A DNA stretch of 64,000 bases from contig NZ_CP092417.1 in NCBI RefSeq assembly GCF_023716865.1, positions 5,682,001 to 5,746,000 on the forward strand. The letters are read 5' to 3'. The notes beneath the pieces are model-generated. The model was not told the origin of the DNA. It saw nothing but the letters and a program-made list of their open reading frames with translations, and searched no databases. Made by a program: the position numbers and the translations under genes. This DNA comes from Endozoicomonas sp. SCSIO W0465 (GTDB lineage Bacteria; Pseudomonadota; Gammaproteobacteria; Pseudomonadales; Endozoicomonadaceae). Each line of letters begins with the position of its first letter. Positions within the stretch are counted from its first letter, which is position 1. Of the stretch, positions 33,175 through 43,429 are shown piece after piece.

Positions 33175-35107
33175 ATCGGGTAAGGGCCGGTCTTTCTCCA
33201 GCCCTCCCCACAGCACCCGGCATGCGGGTCCGCACCGGGCGGTTCAACGATGATGGTGAAACCTGATCCATAAGTCTTTCAATGAAACAAGCCCAATTTT
33301 CGCGAGGTAACTGTTATTCAGTGCCTGTTGTACCGCATAGGTTTTACTCAGACGGTAATACCCTTTGCTGCTGGCTGCGATCTTGGCGGCGTTAATTTTA
33401 TCAACGCCTAACCTGACCAGATTCTTAAAACGGGTTTTCGGCTTGCGCCATTGCTTCAGAAAGCAGCAACGGATTCGCCGACGTATCCATTGATCCAGCA
33501 GGGGAATTGGTCGGTGATATTCCGATAACCGGAAATACCCCATCCAACCCCGGATATATTGTGCCAATTTGCGTAACCGATGTTGCATTGAGACACCCCA
33601 GCGACGACTGGTCAACTTGAGTATCCGGTATTTGAATCGGTCCAGACACTTCTGGGCCCAGCGAACTTTCTTCCCTGTGAAGGTGAAACTCAGGAATTCG
33701 CTTTCTGTTGCTTTCACAACTTTACTTTTCCGGGAGTTAATCTTCAGTTTCAATTTGCGTTCAATGAATTGGGTAATGCTGTGCATCACCCGATCCCCTG
33801 CACGCTGACTTTTGACGAGAATCACAAAATCATCACAGTATCTTGCAAAGCAATGACCCCGATATTCAAGCTCCTTGTCGAGTTCGTCGAGGACCACACA
33901 TTAGACAGCAAGGGTGATAAAGGCCCACCCTGTGGCATGCCAACCCTGGTCGGGTAGACATTGCCCTCAATCATGACACCGGAGCGCAGGTAGCTACCAA
34001 TCAGTTTCAGAAGGCGTTTGTCGCGGACCTTACGGGAGACCCTCGACATCAAAACGTCGTGATTAACCGTATCAAAGAATTTACTCAGATCAACGTCAAC
34101 AGCGTAATGAAGCCCCCGGTTGATCAACTGCTTAACCTGACGGACTCCGTCGTGTGCTGACCGTCCCGGTCGGTAGCCGAAGCTGTTTGGAGAGAAACCC
34201 GGATCAAAGACAGGGGTCAGCACCTGCACAATGGCCTGCTGTATGACCCTATCCATCACGGTAGGGATTCCCAGCAAACGCTCACCGCCGTCCGGCTTTT
34301 CTATAACATGTCGGCGCACGGGTGATGGCTGGTAGGTTCCGTCCAATAAGGCTTGACGCACTGAAGGCCAATGCTGTTTGGCAAAGTCTGGATAAGCTTC
34401 AATAGTGACTCCATCAATACCCGGAGCACCCTTGTTGCTTTTGACCTGTTTCCATGCACTTGCCAGATTAGCCGGTTCAAGTACGCAATTTAGTAGATCA
34501 TGGTTCAAAGCTGGTTAAAGATTCTGTCGCCAAGTACGGTGAGTCGCCGGACGGCTGCATCGCCTTGAGGGAATCAGTCTCCTCTTTGTCGTCGATGTTC
34601 GGCCCTTCGCTAACGACTTCCCATCCGTTAATGGCTTCTGTCGTACAGCTACTATGGCCTCTGCTGACTTCTGTCCAATCACCACGCGGAGTTACCTCTG
34701 CTGGCGCTATTGGTTGCCATCGGGTTTGCTCGAACAGGATGATGAGACCTGTTCGCCGAGCCTGTTGTAACCAGTGGCTGAGAACTGGGAATTACCAATC
34801 GCATGTTGAACAGATCTCCCCGGATAAGGACATGAACTTTCAGTGCACAACCGCCGCATTTACCGTGTCTCACGAACCATAGGGCTTTGTGATCCTTGGC
34901 TCACTCGCCCAGAGACTCAGCCTTATATGCGATTTCTGTACGTCGGCTCGCACCTTTGCACTCAGACTGCCTCCGCACAGCCCCTCGCGGGACTGCACTT
35001 GCCTTAAGCTAGTGGTTGTCATCAGCAGGCGTCTTTACCGCCAGTCAGATGTAGGTTCTCCCACAGGGGACTTTCACCCCATCAGTTCATGCCCATGCCG
35101 GGCGTAC
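33175..35107 (-). mobile_element. Group II intron inserted in IS66 tnpC
   Basis: Comparison with the uninterrupted IS66 copy 3 fixes the boundaries. The exons join as CTACTTG/TCTGAAAAG. The intron starts GTACGCCCGGCATGGGC (consensus GTGYG, so position 3 is altered) and ends with domain V/VI sequence GAACCGCCCGGTGCGGACCC and a final CCCGAT. It is 1933 bp. Domain I spans about 34509-35107. It encodes a frameshifted reverse transcriptase. Confidence 0.9.
33244..34508 (-). pseudogene. ltrA: Group II intron reverse transcriptase/maturase, frameshifted
   Basis: The first part (from ATG 34508) has RT-0/1 NKGAPGIDGVTIEAYPDF, RT-2 SFGYRPGRSAHDGV, RT-3 DVDLSKFFDTVNHD and RT-4 GMPQGGPLSPLLSN. Near 33895 a TG duplication (GTGTGG for GTGG) shifts the frame. 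The second part carries the active-site box as RYCDDFVILV (usually YADD), then the maturase X domain (RLRKLAQYIRGWMGYFRL) and a basic C-terminus. There is no HNH endonuclease domain. The intron may still splice, but needs maturase from elsewhere. Confidence 0.88.
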
Positions 35108-35710
35108 CAAGTAGTAGAGCGTCCATTGTTCATCCCGCATAACGTGTAGCCAGTGCAAAGAGCCCTCGGCCCGCATACCCGTTTCATCGGCTCCGGCAAC
35201 AGGACGATTCCCGCAAGGCGTCACGAATAACCTCTTCAGTAGAAGCCAGATTTTCATAGGTTCTGGCCACAAAATTGGCGACAGTGCCTGCACTTACACT
35301 CATTTTATAGAGAGTATTAAAATACTCTGACACGCGCTTAAAAGGCAGGAAAATGGTATTGGTTAAGATAGACGGCCATAGCCTGTGTGGCTGAGCCCAT
35401 ATTGTGCGGCAGCGGTAACACCTTCCGGGAATTCAGCCTGATTCCGACAACCACAAGTGCAGATTTTTACTTCAGCTCTATGGGCCGTTACTTCAAATTC
35501 ACCGGTCTCCCTGGTTCAAAACACCTGTCGTTCAATATATTTGACCGGCTCACTATCAAGAAGAGACGCCTGACATTTATTGCATTCTTTAACCGGAAGG
35601 TACTCAATATAGTCAGGGATATCGACCGTTTAAGACAAGTGCCCTGATGCCCTTTCTTTCCACCGGCTTTATTACCAGAAGACTGTCTCAGACTTTTAGG
35701 ATTGGGTTTT
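35108..35710 (-). other. 5' half of degraded IS66 tnpC (copy 1)
   Basis: This stretch is the tnpC region between the intron and the N-terminal fragment. It matches copy 3 with scattered one-base insertions and deletions, so no frame in it is translated usefully. It is listed so that it is not mistaken for several small genes. Confidence 0.8.
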
Positions 35711-36539
35711 TCATCCGATGGATCGGTACCTTATCGCGGAAAGGTCGTCAGAATGATCTGGAGAATTACTGTTTTTACAAGGTTTTTGATAACCATCAGA
35801 CGATGGCGGCTTGCTGCTGTTTTGACTGTTCTTGCCAACCTTTTCTTCCAATTCTCGACATCGCTCTTCCAGACAGGCAACTCTCATCCGCAGCTCTGCA
35901 TTCTCTTTCAAGAGAATCTCAGCCGACATAGTTGCGGGTAGTTCTGGAATCATGCTGGCGAATATTGTGGAAAAATGGTGCTTAAGAGGATGGTATAAAA
36001 ATCAGAAAATTCCAGATTTATGTGGGGGTGCTGAACAGTTACAACTGCTGCAGTTGACCCGAAAATCCCGGAAGGTACTTATCGAAGCTACTGTCACGCT
36101 AGCAAACGCCCGTCAGCAGGGGCAGTGTCTCCTGGCTGATGATGCCGACAAGTGGCAGGCCGATGTGGATCACCTGTTACCCCTGGTGGATGCAATAGTC
36201 TCCCAGACAGAGCGCAGGGTCTCTAAGGGTGAAAAGGTGCCAGCCCAGGAAAAAGTGGTTAGCCTGTATGAACCCCATACGGATATCATCGTAAAAGACA
36301 GGCGGCAAGTACAGTATGGCCATAAACTGAACCTGGTTCAGGGAAAAAGTCGATTGATCCTGGACCTGGTTATTGAGGAAGGTAACCCAGCGGATTCGGA
36401 CCAATTCATTCCGATGATGGAAAGACAAAAAGAAATTTATGGTCGTGTACCTCGCCAGACAAGCGGTGACGGCGGATACGCGTGTCGCGCTAATTTGGAA
36501 AAAGCCAAGGCCATGGGAATCAGCGATGTAGCTTTTAAT

Positions 36540-38204
36540 CCTTAAGTCCCGCTTAATGATTTGAAAATGAAAGGCTGTGTCGGCTGGAAGGAGCGCCCTC
36601 TGTGCTGTTCAGGTAAAATATCTGTGCAAACAACGAAGCACCTGCGAGGTGCAACACAGGGACGCAGTACGATGATAATTCCCAAGCCTGAAAAAATCGA
36701 GATCGAATTCACTGACGCTAAACTAACCGGTATGGCTGGGGCTCTTTTTATCGCCCGCCTTGCCCGTCGTTTCAAATTGCCTGAGCAGTTATCAACCCAT
36801 ATCCAGCTCAAAAAACGTAACCGAGGTTGTGATGATAAAGACAGCCTGCTGGGACTGATTTACAACTTCTGTGCGGGTAACGGACACCTTTCTGATATGG
36901 ATATTCTGCAAAAAGACAGGCCAACCGTCAGTCTGCTTGGCCTCGAAGATGTCAGAGGCTCAAGGCGAATGGGAGAGTACCTTTCCCGGTTCAAGGCCGA
37001 TTCTGTGAAGGCGTTGTACGGCGTTATCGTGATCTCTGCCGACAGGTAGCCCCCGATGTTATTGAACACGTCGTTAAGGAGAAAAGTTACCTTCCGATCT
37101 TTCTTGATGGAACGGAGATTGAGGTGGATGGCCATCTGTTTCAGGAAGCTAAAGTCGGCTACAGCGGCAGTCGGCAGTACTGGCTCCACAGTATTTTTAT
37201 CGGGCACCTGTGGGCCAGTGCCCGCCTCAACCCGGGGGCTTCTGACGTTTGTTATGGCTGGCAAGAGCAGCTTGAGAATGATGTCGTGCCTTTGGTGAGT
37301 GACGACATCCCCGTTTGGGCCAGAATGGACAATGCCTACTACAGAAAACAGATTGTGGAATGGTTTGAAGCCCGTCCGTGGGACTTCTCTATCAGCGTCA
37401 CCAATGACAACTACTGCCGTCCAGTACTCGATTGTATTGAGGGTTTACCCAAAAGTGCCTGGACGCCTATCCGCAGTGACAACACAGAAGAGGCGATCCT
37501 GTCTTATCACCAGCCTGCCGGGTGGAACCGTCAGCAGACGTATGTCGTGACCCGCCGCTGGCATGACGGAAAACAGTGGCTGGCAGTGCCCCGCTACTCA
37601 GTGATACTGGTCAGCCGCTCTGATCTGCCGTTGGCAGAACTGGTGCGTCGCCACGGGAGAAGCAGGGGCAGGAGAATGCCCAGAAAGGTCCACTGATTGA
37701 TCTGGATTTGCACCATCCACCCTGTCGCTCATTTCACGCCAATCAGGCTTTTTACGCCTGTGGTCAAATGGCACAGATTTTACTGAGAGCTTTGCAGTAC
37801 AAGGCTTTGCCAGAGAAAGAGAGAAGACATGGTATTCGCCCGCTGATCAGGAAAGTGATCCGGTCAGTGGGCCGGTTAACCTATAGCGGTAAAAAGTGGA
37901 CATTGTGGTTCGTCAAAACGGCTGCAGATCTTGGATGGCTGTTGGAGATCAGCAACAGGCTGGACATGAAGCCTCCGCCGATTTGCAGCTGATCAGTCCA
38001 AGATTGCCGACTTGACGAATAACACAGAGTGCTGTGGAGCCCTGCTTTACCTAAAGGGTGATAATTGAACGCAAAACACACAGGTTGCACCATGAATACG
38101 AGCTGATTTGGATAGCATTTTATCGACCCTGTATGAAAACTGTACAAATTTGCTTCTGGTACAGAGTATCCGATCAGCTATCCATTCTTAAGCGGGAATT
38201 AAGG
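36540..38204 (+). mobile_element. IS1380-like element, copy B (degraded)
   Basis: The 1665-bp copy has the same ends as copy A (CCTTAAGTCCCGC at 36540, GCGGGAATTAAGG ending 38204) and is inverted relative to it. No target duplication is present: the left flank is ISNCY sequence and the right flank is unrelated. A deletion or recombination therefore removed the other half of the ISNCY element. Confidence 0.9.
36672..37992 (+). pseudogene. IS1380-like transposase (copy B), two frameshifts
   Basis: Relative to copy A there is a one-base loss near 37026 (GTTATCGTGATC for GTTATTCGTGATC) and another near 37652 (CGCCACGGGAG for CGCCACCGGGAG). The frame is therefore broken into three pieces with otherwise near-identical sequence. 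The catalytic motifs are present in separate pieces. It is not functional on its own. Confidence 0.9.
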
Positions 38205-38419
38205 GTATTTATTCTTAGGCAGAGAGTGAGTATTTGGTGTTCTTATTACCAAGCCCCGAAACAATCGTTACCGACTTCGGCAATCACTCAATGAATGAGC
38301 ACAGACTACGTATTTACCGCAATTAAATAATTGATCTACGTCAACAAAACTGAGTTAGCAATAAGAATGAAGCCAATGTTATTTGAACCAAAAACGGCAG
38401 AAGCCATAGCGGCATTTAC

Positions 38420-39528
38420 GGCTAAGTTACCGTTAATGGTTGAATCAGCTAAACTCCCATAAAATCTACGTTGTAGGGGAGTGATATGCAATCTGAACTC
38501 TTCCAGAATTTTATTGATTCCATTTCAACATTAACCAGTGAACAGCGAGACATTCTTAACAACTCGCTCCTTAGTACTCAAATAGAGGTTACCGAGGTAG
38601 TAGAAACCACTGACTCTGAACCTGTTTACAGTGAATCTATACCCAATAACGATAATGCAACACCTGACGTAGAAAAGAGCATACTTGCCCAATTTGCCGA
38701 AAACCCCAGGTGCCCCAAATGCAAAAGCCATAGCGTTGGTCGCTGGGGCATACGAAATGGCCGACAGCGCTACCACTGCAAGACTTGCGACTCAACGTTT
38801 AACGCCTTTAGTGGAACGCCTTTGGCAAGGCTCAGGCACCCTGAAAAATGGAACAAGTACCTCGCAGGTATGACTCACTCTATGGTCTTGCGACCAGCTG
38901 CTGCTGAGAATGCCATTGACTTGAAAACTGCGTTCCGCTGGCGTCACCGCTTTCTTGAAGTGATTAATAATGATCAAGCAGAAGAGCTTTGTGGCATTAC
39001 TGAGCTTGATGAAACATTTTTCCGTGAATCCTTCAAAGGGCAAAGAGAAGGCCTTCCACGGCCAACCCGAAAGCGGGGTAATGATCCCAACAAAGCCCGA
39101 AAAGTCCCGGTAATGGTGGCTCGGGACCGTAATCGAAATACCGTTGACGGTGTATTAGAAAACGAAAGTGCTAATGAATTGTGCAGGCATTTAAATGGCC
39201 GCATATCGATACAGGCCACGGTCTGTGCGGATGCACACCTCGCTCACGAAAAACTTGCTGACAAGCTTGGATTTGTCTTCAAGGAGCTGGTGACATCAGC
39301 AGGTCAACATGTTGTTGAAGGCATCTACCACATCCAGACTGTAAATTCTTATCACAGTCATTTAAAACGCTGGATTGGCGGCGTATTCCAAGGGGTTGCA
39401 ACTCGTTACCTTCCCCATTATCTGGCCTGGAGGCGAGAACTGACGGCAGCAAAAAAATTAACTGTTGGCCGGTTGATCAGCAGAATTACTGAACATTGGT
39501 GCTTCCAACCATTAACGGTAACTTAGCC
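38420..39528 (+). mobile_element. IS1595-family element (intact)
   Basis: The 1109-bp element has inverted ends GGCTAAGTTACCGTTAATGG and is flanked on both sides by GGCATTTAC (38411-38419 and 39529-39537). It carries one open transposase gene and appears complete. Confidence 0.93.
38486..39526 (+). CDS. IS1595-family transposase (ISSod11-like)
   Basis: This 346-residue protein has the two-part IS1595 structure. First comes an N-terminal zinc ribbon with RCPKCKSHSVGRWG and RYHCKTCDSTFNAFSGTPL. Next is an ISXO2-like DDE domain with GITELDETFFRESFKG (first Asp), TVCADAHLAHEKLA (second Asp) and VNSYHSHLKRWIGG. The last has the N/H substitution common in this family. The first 65 residues are an acidic extension. 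The stop codon TAG lies inside the right inverted repeat. No frameshift is present. Confidence 0.92.
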   Translation: MQSELFQNFIDSISTLTSEQRDILNNSLLSTQIEVTEVVETTDSEPVYSESIPNNDNATPDVEKSILAQFAENPRCPKCKSHSVGRWGIRNGRQRYHCKTCDSTFNAFSGTPLARLRHPEKWNKYLAGMTHSMVLRPAAAENAIDLKTAFRWRHRFLEVINNDQAEELCGITELDETFFRESFKGQREGLPRPTRKRGNDPNKARKVPVMVARDRNRNTVDGVLENESANELCRHLNGRISIQATVCADAHLAHEKLADKLGFVFKELVTSAGQHVVEGIYHIQTVNSYHSHLKRWIGGVFQGVATRYLPHYLAWRRELTAAKKLTVGRLISRITEHWCFQPLTVT

Positions 39529-40690
39529 GGCATTTACCCTGTCGGACCATCACCAGGTATTCTTCCGGGATGTTGATGTGTTTCTGGATTACCTGGTGAA
39601 AAATCCGGTTCAGGTTTCGAAAAGCAAGAACCTGCCTCCGGTTAAATGGGCTGAGCCACTGAACGGTTTGCTCTCCAGTCCCGAAGTACTGACCTTGAAA
39701 CGACCAATGACAACTAATTATGCCCGGCTCATGGGGCTCTTATTGCTGAGTCGCAGTTCGGGGCTGGCCACCCTTCGACCAGATAGCAGGGGAAATACAG
39801 TACTTCATATCAACGAGGCGCTTTACCAGCATTGGCAGGGCATGAATGGTATGGAACGATATTTTTCCCTGCTGGAAGCGTGGATTAATCGGGGTTATGC
39901 CATCAGTGTCGGGGAGCGCATCAGCTCGATTGATGATCGCTTTCTGCCCGGCTTTATGATGATGTACGGCGAGACCGATCTATGGCGAGGCAAAGCGGCC
40001 AGGGATCCGGGCTTCTGGTTACGCAGGGGTAAGGCGTTCAACCTGACCATTCTCAAAATGGCCGGGATGGCTGAATTTCAGCTTGAGGATAGCAACCGGG
40101 AAATCCATTTCCTGAAATTAACGCCCTGGGGGCAGTTGTTTTTAAACGCCTGTCGGCGAGGGTTTATCGACTCGCTGAAAGACGATGAATATGAAGACGA
40201 CTATGAACACATCAATCTGCTGCCCGCGATAAAAGCAATTCGGCCAGATGTTCAAAAAAACCTGGAACTACCGGAGCCGATGATTGCTGCCAGTTATGTC
40301 CTGTCCGTTGCTTTGGGGAGTCAGTGCACCCGTACACTGAAAGTATCCGCTGACATCCTGCTTGAAGATCTGGCAGAAGCCATCCTTGACGCCTTTGACT
40401 TTGATTGTGACCACCTTTACCACTTTCAGTATCTGAGCCCATTTGGTGCCGACCGGATGATTGGTCATCCTGCAGTGGATTTCTGCGATGCCTGCGTGAC
40501 TGAAACCCGGCTGCGTCAACTTGAGCCGGTTCCCGGAATGAAGATCACCTTTGTCTTTGATTATGGTGATAACTGGGAGTTTGACATCGTGGTCATGCAC
40601 GGCAGTGAGGAGAGTACGCCTGATATCCAGGTGATCGAACGTAAAGGTGAAGCGCCGGAGCAGTATCCGGAATATGAGGATTTTGATTGA

Positions 40691-41189
40691 TCAATATTTA
40701 ACCAGCTATTCTTACCCCGCCTGTCTGAAAGGCTGCCTTTATTCCCTAACCGTTTATCCACAATCTTTTCCACACAAATTCCGGATAACTGAAACAGGGG
40801 GTAATAATTCGACAGGCACGTACTGCAACGGGTTATAACGAACTACTGACAGTGTAAACACAACCTGCCAACAACTTATCCACAGACTTATTCTGGAAAA
40901 AGTGAGGGCGCGTGTTTATTCTGGGGCTCATTCAAAGAGGAAGCCCGACTCTCAAACATCCGTTGAAATCATTTTTGCCAAGGTATGACCCAATGCCCGA
41001 TATCCAGAGTTGAAGAAAAGACAGGATGATATTGACCGGGAGATTCGCAAGCTGAAACGACGTATCAACGCTCTGGAGAAAGAGCGGTTGTCACTTTCAG
41101 TTCCTGATCAGTAATAACAGGATTTGCAATGCTTCGAATCTGTCTTACATTTGATTCTGGTGTCGGCGAACAATGATCTGGAGGCGGTA
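40691..41189. other. Intergenic region with two DnaA-box-like sites
   Basis: TTATCCACA, a match to the DnaA-box consensus, occurs at 40754-40762 and 40876-40884, with a weaker TTTTCCACA near 40767. From about 41013 a short open stretch (KKRQDDIDREIRKLKRRI and on, stop near 41113) looks like the tail of a coiled-coil gene without its start. Nothing else was recognised. Confidence 0.45.
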
Positions 41190-41501
41190 GTGAAAATCCC
41201 CCAAACCATAAAGAACAATGTTGCGAATATTATTGACAGGTTCAACAATGAGAATGGTTGTAAGTATCAGGAAAGATACCGGGGGGAATATCTGTATCTC
41301 GATAAAATTGACACCCATGGACCTGGACAGGTTTGCCGGTTGAAGTTCAACGGCGGAGAAGATGACTGGTCTTTTGCGATTTATAAATACTCCTCTGAAC
41401 GATACGACAGTGAGGAAATATTCTTTCCCGGTGAAGAGTACGTGAATGGAACAGTAGAAGGTGCATTAAAGGCGGGACTGCTGGCGTACCCACCTTATTA
41501 A
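41190..41501 (+). CDS. Hypothetical protein
   Basis: I place the start at GTG 41190 (MKIPQTIKNNVANIIDRFN) because GGAGG lies 6 bases before it. The frame is open upstream to 41124 but with no good start. The 103-residue product is soluble, with an N-terminal helix and an alternating beta-strand part (EYLYLDKIDTHG, CRLKFNGGEDDWSFAIYKYS) and an acidic patch. I do not recognise a named family. It is a native gene flanked by IS-affected genes and seems intact. Confidence 0.65.
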   Translation: MKIPQTIKNNVANIIDRFNNENGCKYQERYRGEYLYLDKIDTHGPGQVCRLKFNGGEDDWSFAIYKYSSERYDSEEIFFPGEEYVNGTVEGALKAGLLAYPPY

Positions 41502-41614
41502 CCAGGGATATGTGTCGGGTTTTCATGCGGGAACCCACCAATCCTATGGGTGAAAGTCCACGGGAAATTCATGAAGACCCACAGCCCGCCAGTACCTGGG
41601 AGAGGTAGTGGATA

Positions 41615-43050
41615 CTCTTAAGGTAGACATTAAGCCCCACCCACCGCACAAAGGCCTAATCTTGTACGCCCTGAACAACCATCCCGTGCAGGGTGTTCTC
41701 GTTTCGCATTATTTCCCCAGAAGTCCAGTAGCTTTTTAATGCATGAGACCAATGACTTTCCTGCATTCATCAACGATGAAATCACATTACCAAACAGGTG
41801 AGTCCCACTTTTCATCACCTTGTGCGTCGAGATTTCCTCAATGCTCCCACTTTCACAGAGGTTCGCCTGTGCAGCATGGGCAAGGTACCTTTTCAACGTC
41901 ACAACCACAAAGGACATCAGAATCAGGCTAAACACCAGTGTCGCTGATTTGGTGTTAAAACGATGCCACCCTGAATAGGATTTGATCTCTTTGAAAATCA
42001 GCTCTATCTGCCACCGTAGACGATAGGCCTGGAGCACATCACTCAAGGTGAACTCCACCCGGTTCAGGTTGGTCACAACGAAAACCCACTTCTGTTTTTT
42101 GTCATTCCAGCGGACAACCAAGCGGAATGGCCAGGCTTTGAATCCCGGCCATTCTACATCCAGGTCGAGGCACTGGTCTTTGGGGAAGCCAGACAGTACA
42201 TCCTTCAGTTTTTGTCCTTTGTAGCGATTGAGATTCTTGCCATCCTCCCGTACCGCGCTGAGTATCGTCGGGTTGATACTCTGAGGTGCCTTGCAGATAA
42301 AAGAACCCTCCCTGTCATCAATAGCGGCAAAGAGTTCCAGCTCAAAATAACCGGCATCCATTAGCATCAGGATATAGGCCATGGATGTTGGCAGTGGTGG
42401 CAGACAGTCTCTTTCTGAACGGGTATCTTCAGTCAGCTGCACCCGCACCAGGTTGTTGGTGAGAAGATCCATTGTCGTATGAAGCTCGACGGCAGCAGGA
42501 CTGACCGTTGAGAACCTGCCGGGAAATGCTTCTTTCAGGGCATCATAGACAGCTTGTGACGAACCGTCCTGAATCAGAATGTGCTCAAACTCTGAAAATG
42601 GACTGTCTTCATCAAACGCCATGACTTTGCGGGAAAATATTTCCAGACACTGCACCCATAGCCACAGGATAAGAGTAGGCAGCGCGTCCTTTTTAGCTTG
42701 ATTTGCCCAAGAACGATAAGAGACATTCAGCCCCGTCAACTCGTTAAATTTACGGTGTAGATCCGCCTGGGTATCGCAGTTTCCATCACCAGCGAGGGCA
42801 TCGATCAGTGAGAGGATAAAATCCAAAGGACGGATATCTCGCTGTCGTATAGTAAAACCAAGCTGTTCCGCCATACTTAGGAGTTCTGACCGGTCGAAAC
42901 AGGTCAACAGTTTTTTTCAACTAATCTACTATTTGCAGTACTCATCTTGTTCAGCCATTGATAATGGTTTCGAAGCTTTATTGTGGCTGTTCAAGGTGGG
43001 TTCTGCCGCCGGAAACGAACCTTTTTTGAGCTTAATGTCTACCCTAAGAG
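41615..43050 (-). mobile_element. IS4-family element
   Basis: The ends CTCTTAAGGTAGACATTAAG and CTCTTAGGGTAGACATTAAG are inverted repeats with one mismatch. The element is 1436 bp with one transposase gene on the minus strand. No target duplication was found: left flank AGTGGATA, right flank GCTCAGCA. Confidence 0.85.
41630..42907 (-). CDS. IS4-family transposase
   Basis: The 425-residue protein has the IS4 DDE triad: HILIQDGSSQAVYD (first Asp), LMLMDAGYFELELFA (second Asp), and YRLRWQIELIFKEIKSY (the Y-2-R-3-E-6-K motif with the catalytic Glu). The frame is unbroken and spans nearly the whole element. It is distinct from the 352-residue enzyme of the duplicated 1106-bp IS, so there are at least three different IS4-like lineages here. 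Confidence 0.92.
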   Translation of the reverse strand: MTCFDRSELLSMAEQLGFTIRQRDIRPLDFILSLIDALAGDGNCDTQADLHRKFNELTGLNVSYRSWANQAKKDALPTLILWLWVQCLEIFSRKVMAFDEDSPFSEFEHILIQDGSSQAVYDALKEAFPGRFSTVSPAAVELHTTMDLLTNNLVRVQLTEDTRSERDCLPPLPTSMAYILMLMDAGYFELELFAAIDDREGSFICKAPQSINPTILSAVREDGKNLNRYKGQKLKDVLSGFPKDQCLDLDVEWPGFKAWPFRLVVRWNDKKQKWVFVVTNLNRVEFTLSDVLQAYRLRWQIELIFKEIKSYSGWHRFNTKSATLVFSLILMSFVVVTLKRYLAHAAQANLCESGSIEEISTHKVMKSGTHLFGNVISSLMNAGKSLVSCIKKLLDFWGNNAKREHPARDGCSGRTRLGLCAVGGA

Positions 43051-43117
43051 GCTCAGCATCGGTAACGCTATACGACACATCATCCAGAGTAAGATGGCTG
43101 GAGAATTGAGTGGTCAT
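43051..43117 (-). pseudogene. 5' fragment of an unknown gene cut by IS4
   Basis: An ATG at 43117 is preceded by GGGAGAGTAATAACG, a good ribosome-binding site. It opens a frame (MTTQFSSHLTLDDVSYSVTD) that runs into the IS4 end after 22 codons. Beyond the IS the matching remainder was not found. The original product is not identifiable. Confidence 0.5.
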
Positions 43118-43429
43118 CGTTATTACTCTCCCTGATCCAAAAGCCTGTCGATCATGACATGGCTTGGCGTCTTAATAAATGATAGTAATAACGGTTATCG
43201 GCAGGGTCACCTGTTTAGAATACAGGGTTGATAAACGCCGGCTGAATAAACGTCAACCGGCAATTGATTTATGGATCAGAAAAAGCCCAGGGGATTGATA
43301 TCGTAACTTACCAGCAGGTTTTTCGTCTGCTGGTAATGCTCCGGTGCTTCGGCTTCGTCTTTAAAGGTGGCAGCGACTCCCGACGAATACACGTCAGAGG
43401 ACCTAACCTGAAAACCGGTGTATTCATAA
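43118..43429. other. Intergenic region with hairpins
   Basis: The stretch holds a perfect 10-bp hairpin (TTACCAGCAG / CTGCTGGTAA at 43308-43317 and 43327-43336) and an imperfect one around 43241-43265 (GCCGG / CCGGC). No gene was supported. It presumably held the promoter of the fragment that starts at 43117. Confidence 0.5.

Larger units (their letters stand above)
32506..35929 (-). pseudogene. tnpC: IS66 TnpC transposase, frameshifted and intron-split
   Basis: The frame starts at ATG 35929 (MSAEILLKENAELRMR), with the N-terminal coiled coil and the KNSQNSSKPPSSDGYQKP linker typical of IS66 TnpC. Compared with copy 3 at 62706-64000, several single-base changes break the frame, for example a missing T near 35732, a missing T near 35630, extra bases near 35520, 35397, 35353 and 35206. 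Separately, a group II intron splits it at LYYL/SEKRGREAMD. The part after the intron (33174-32506) is open and includes SERDVRMAKLKQKISGCFR, the IS66 catalytic Glu region. It cannot make a full product. Confidence 0.88.
32502..36042 (-). mobile_element. IS66-family element, copy 1, containing a group II intron
   Basis: The ends are GTAACTATTCAGCAC and GTAACTGTTCAGCAC in inverted orientation, flanked by the 8-base duplication AACTGCTG. Without the intron the element is about 1.6 kb with a single tnpC-like gene, as in ISBst12-type IS66 relatives that lack tnpA and tnpB. It is nearly identical to copy 3 at the right edge. Confidence 0.9.
31974..36539 (+). pseudogene. ISNCY-type (ISDol1-like) transposase remnant, split by IS66 and cut at both ends
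   Basis: Comparison with the complete copy at 55908-57269 shows this fragment begins at its codon 43 (IYEDLSSGDKQ), directly after the ISL3 right end. It runs to the HYKKLL segment at 32501, is interrupted by IS66 (32502-36042), resumes at 36043 and stops at DVAFN, where the IS1380 copy B begins at 36540. The 8-base duplication AACTGCTG (32494-32501 and 36043-36050) marks the IS66 insertion. Between these points the fragments match the complete copy almost perfectly, so decay is by insertion and not by drift. Confidence 0.9.
38367..40690 (+). pseudogene. pRiA4b ORF-3-type gene interrupted by IS1595
   Basis: The native start is ATG 38367 (MKPMLFEPKTAEAIAAF). After removal of the IS and one copy of the 9-base duplication GGCATTTAC, the frame continues as TLSDHHQVFFRDVDVFLDYL and runs unbroken to 40690, about 404 codons in all. 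The last 150 residues match the plasmid pRiA4b ORF-3 domain: TLKVSADILLEDLAEAIL, DFDCDHLYHFQYL and MKITFVFDYGDNWEFDIVV. This domain is common in mobile elements and of unknown function. The downstream part could start again at GTG 39578, giving 370 residues, but that start has no clear ribosome-binding site. Confidence 0.85.
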
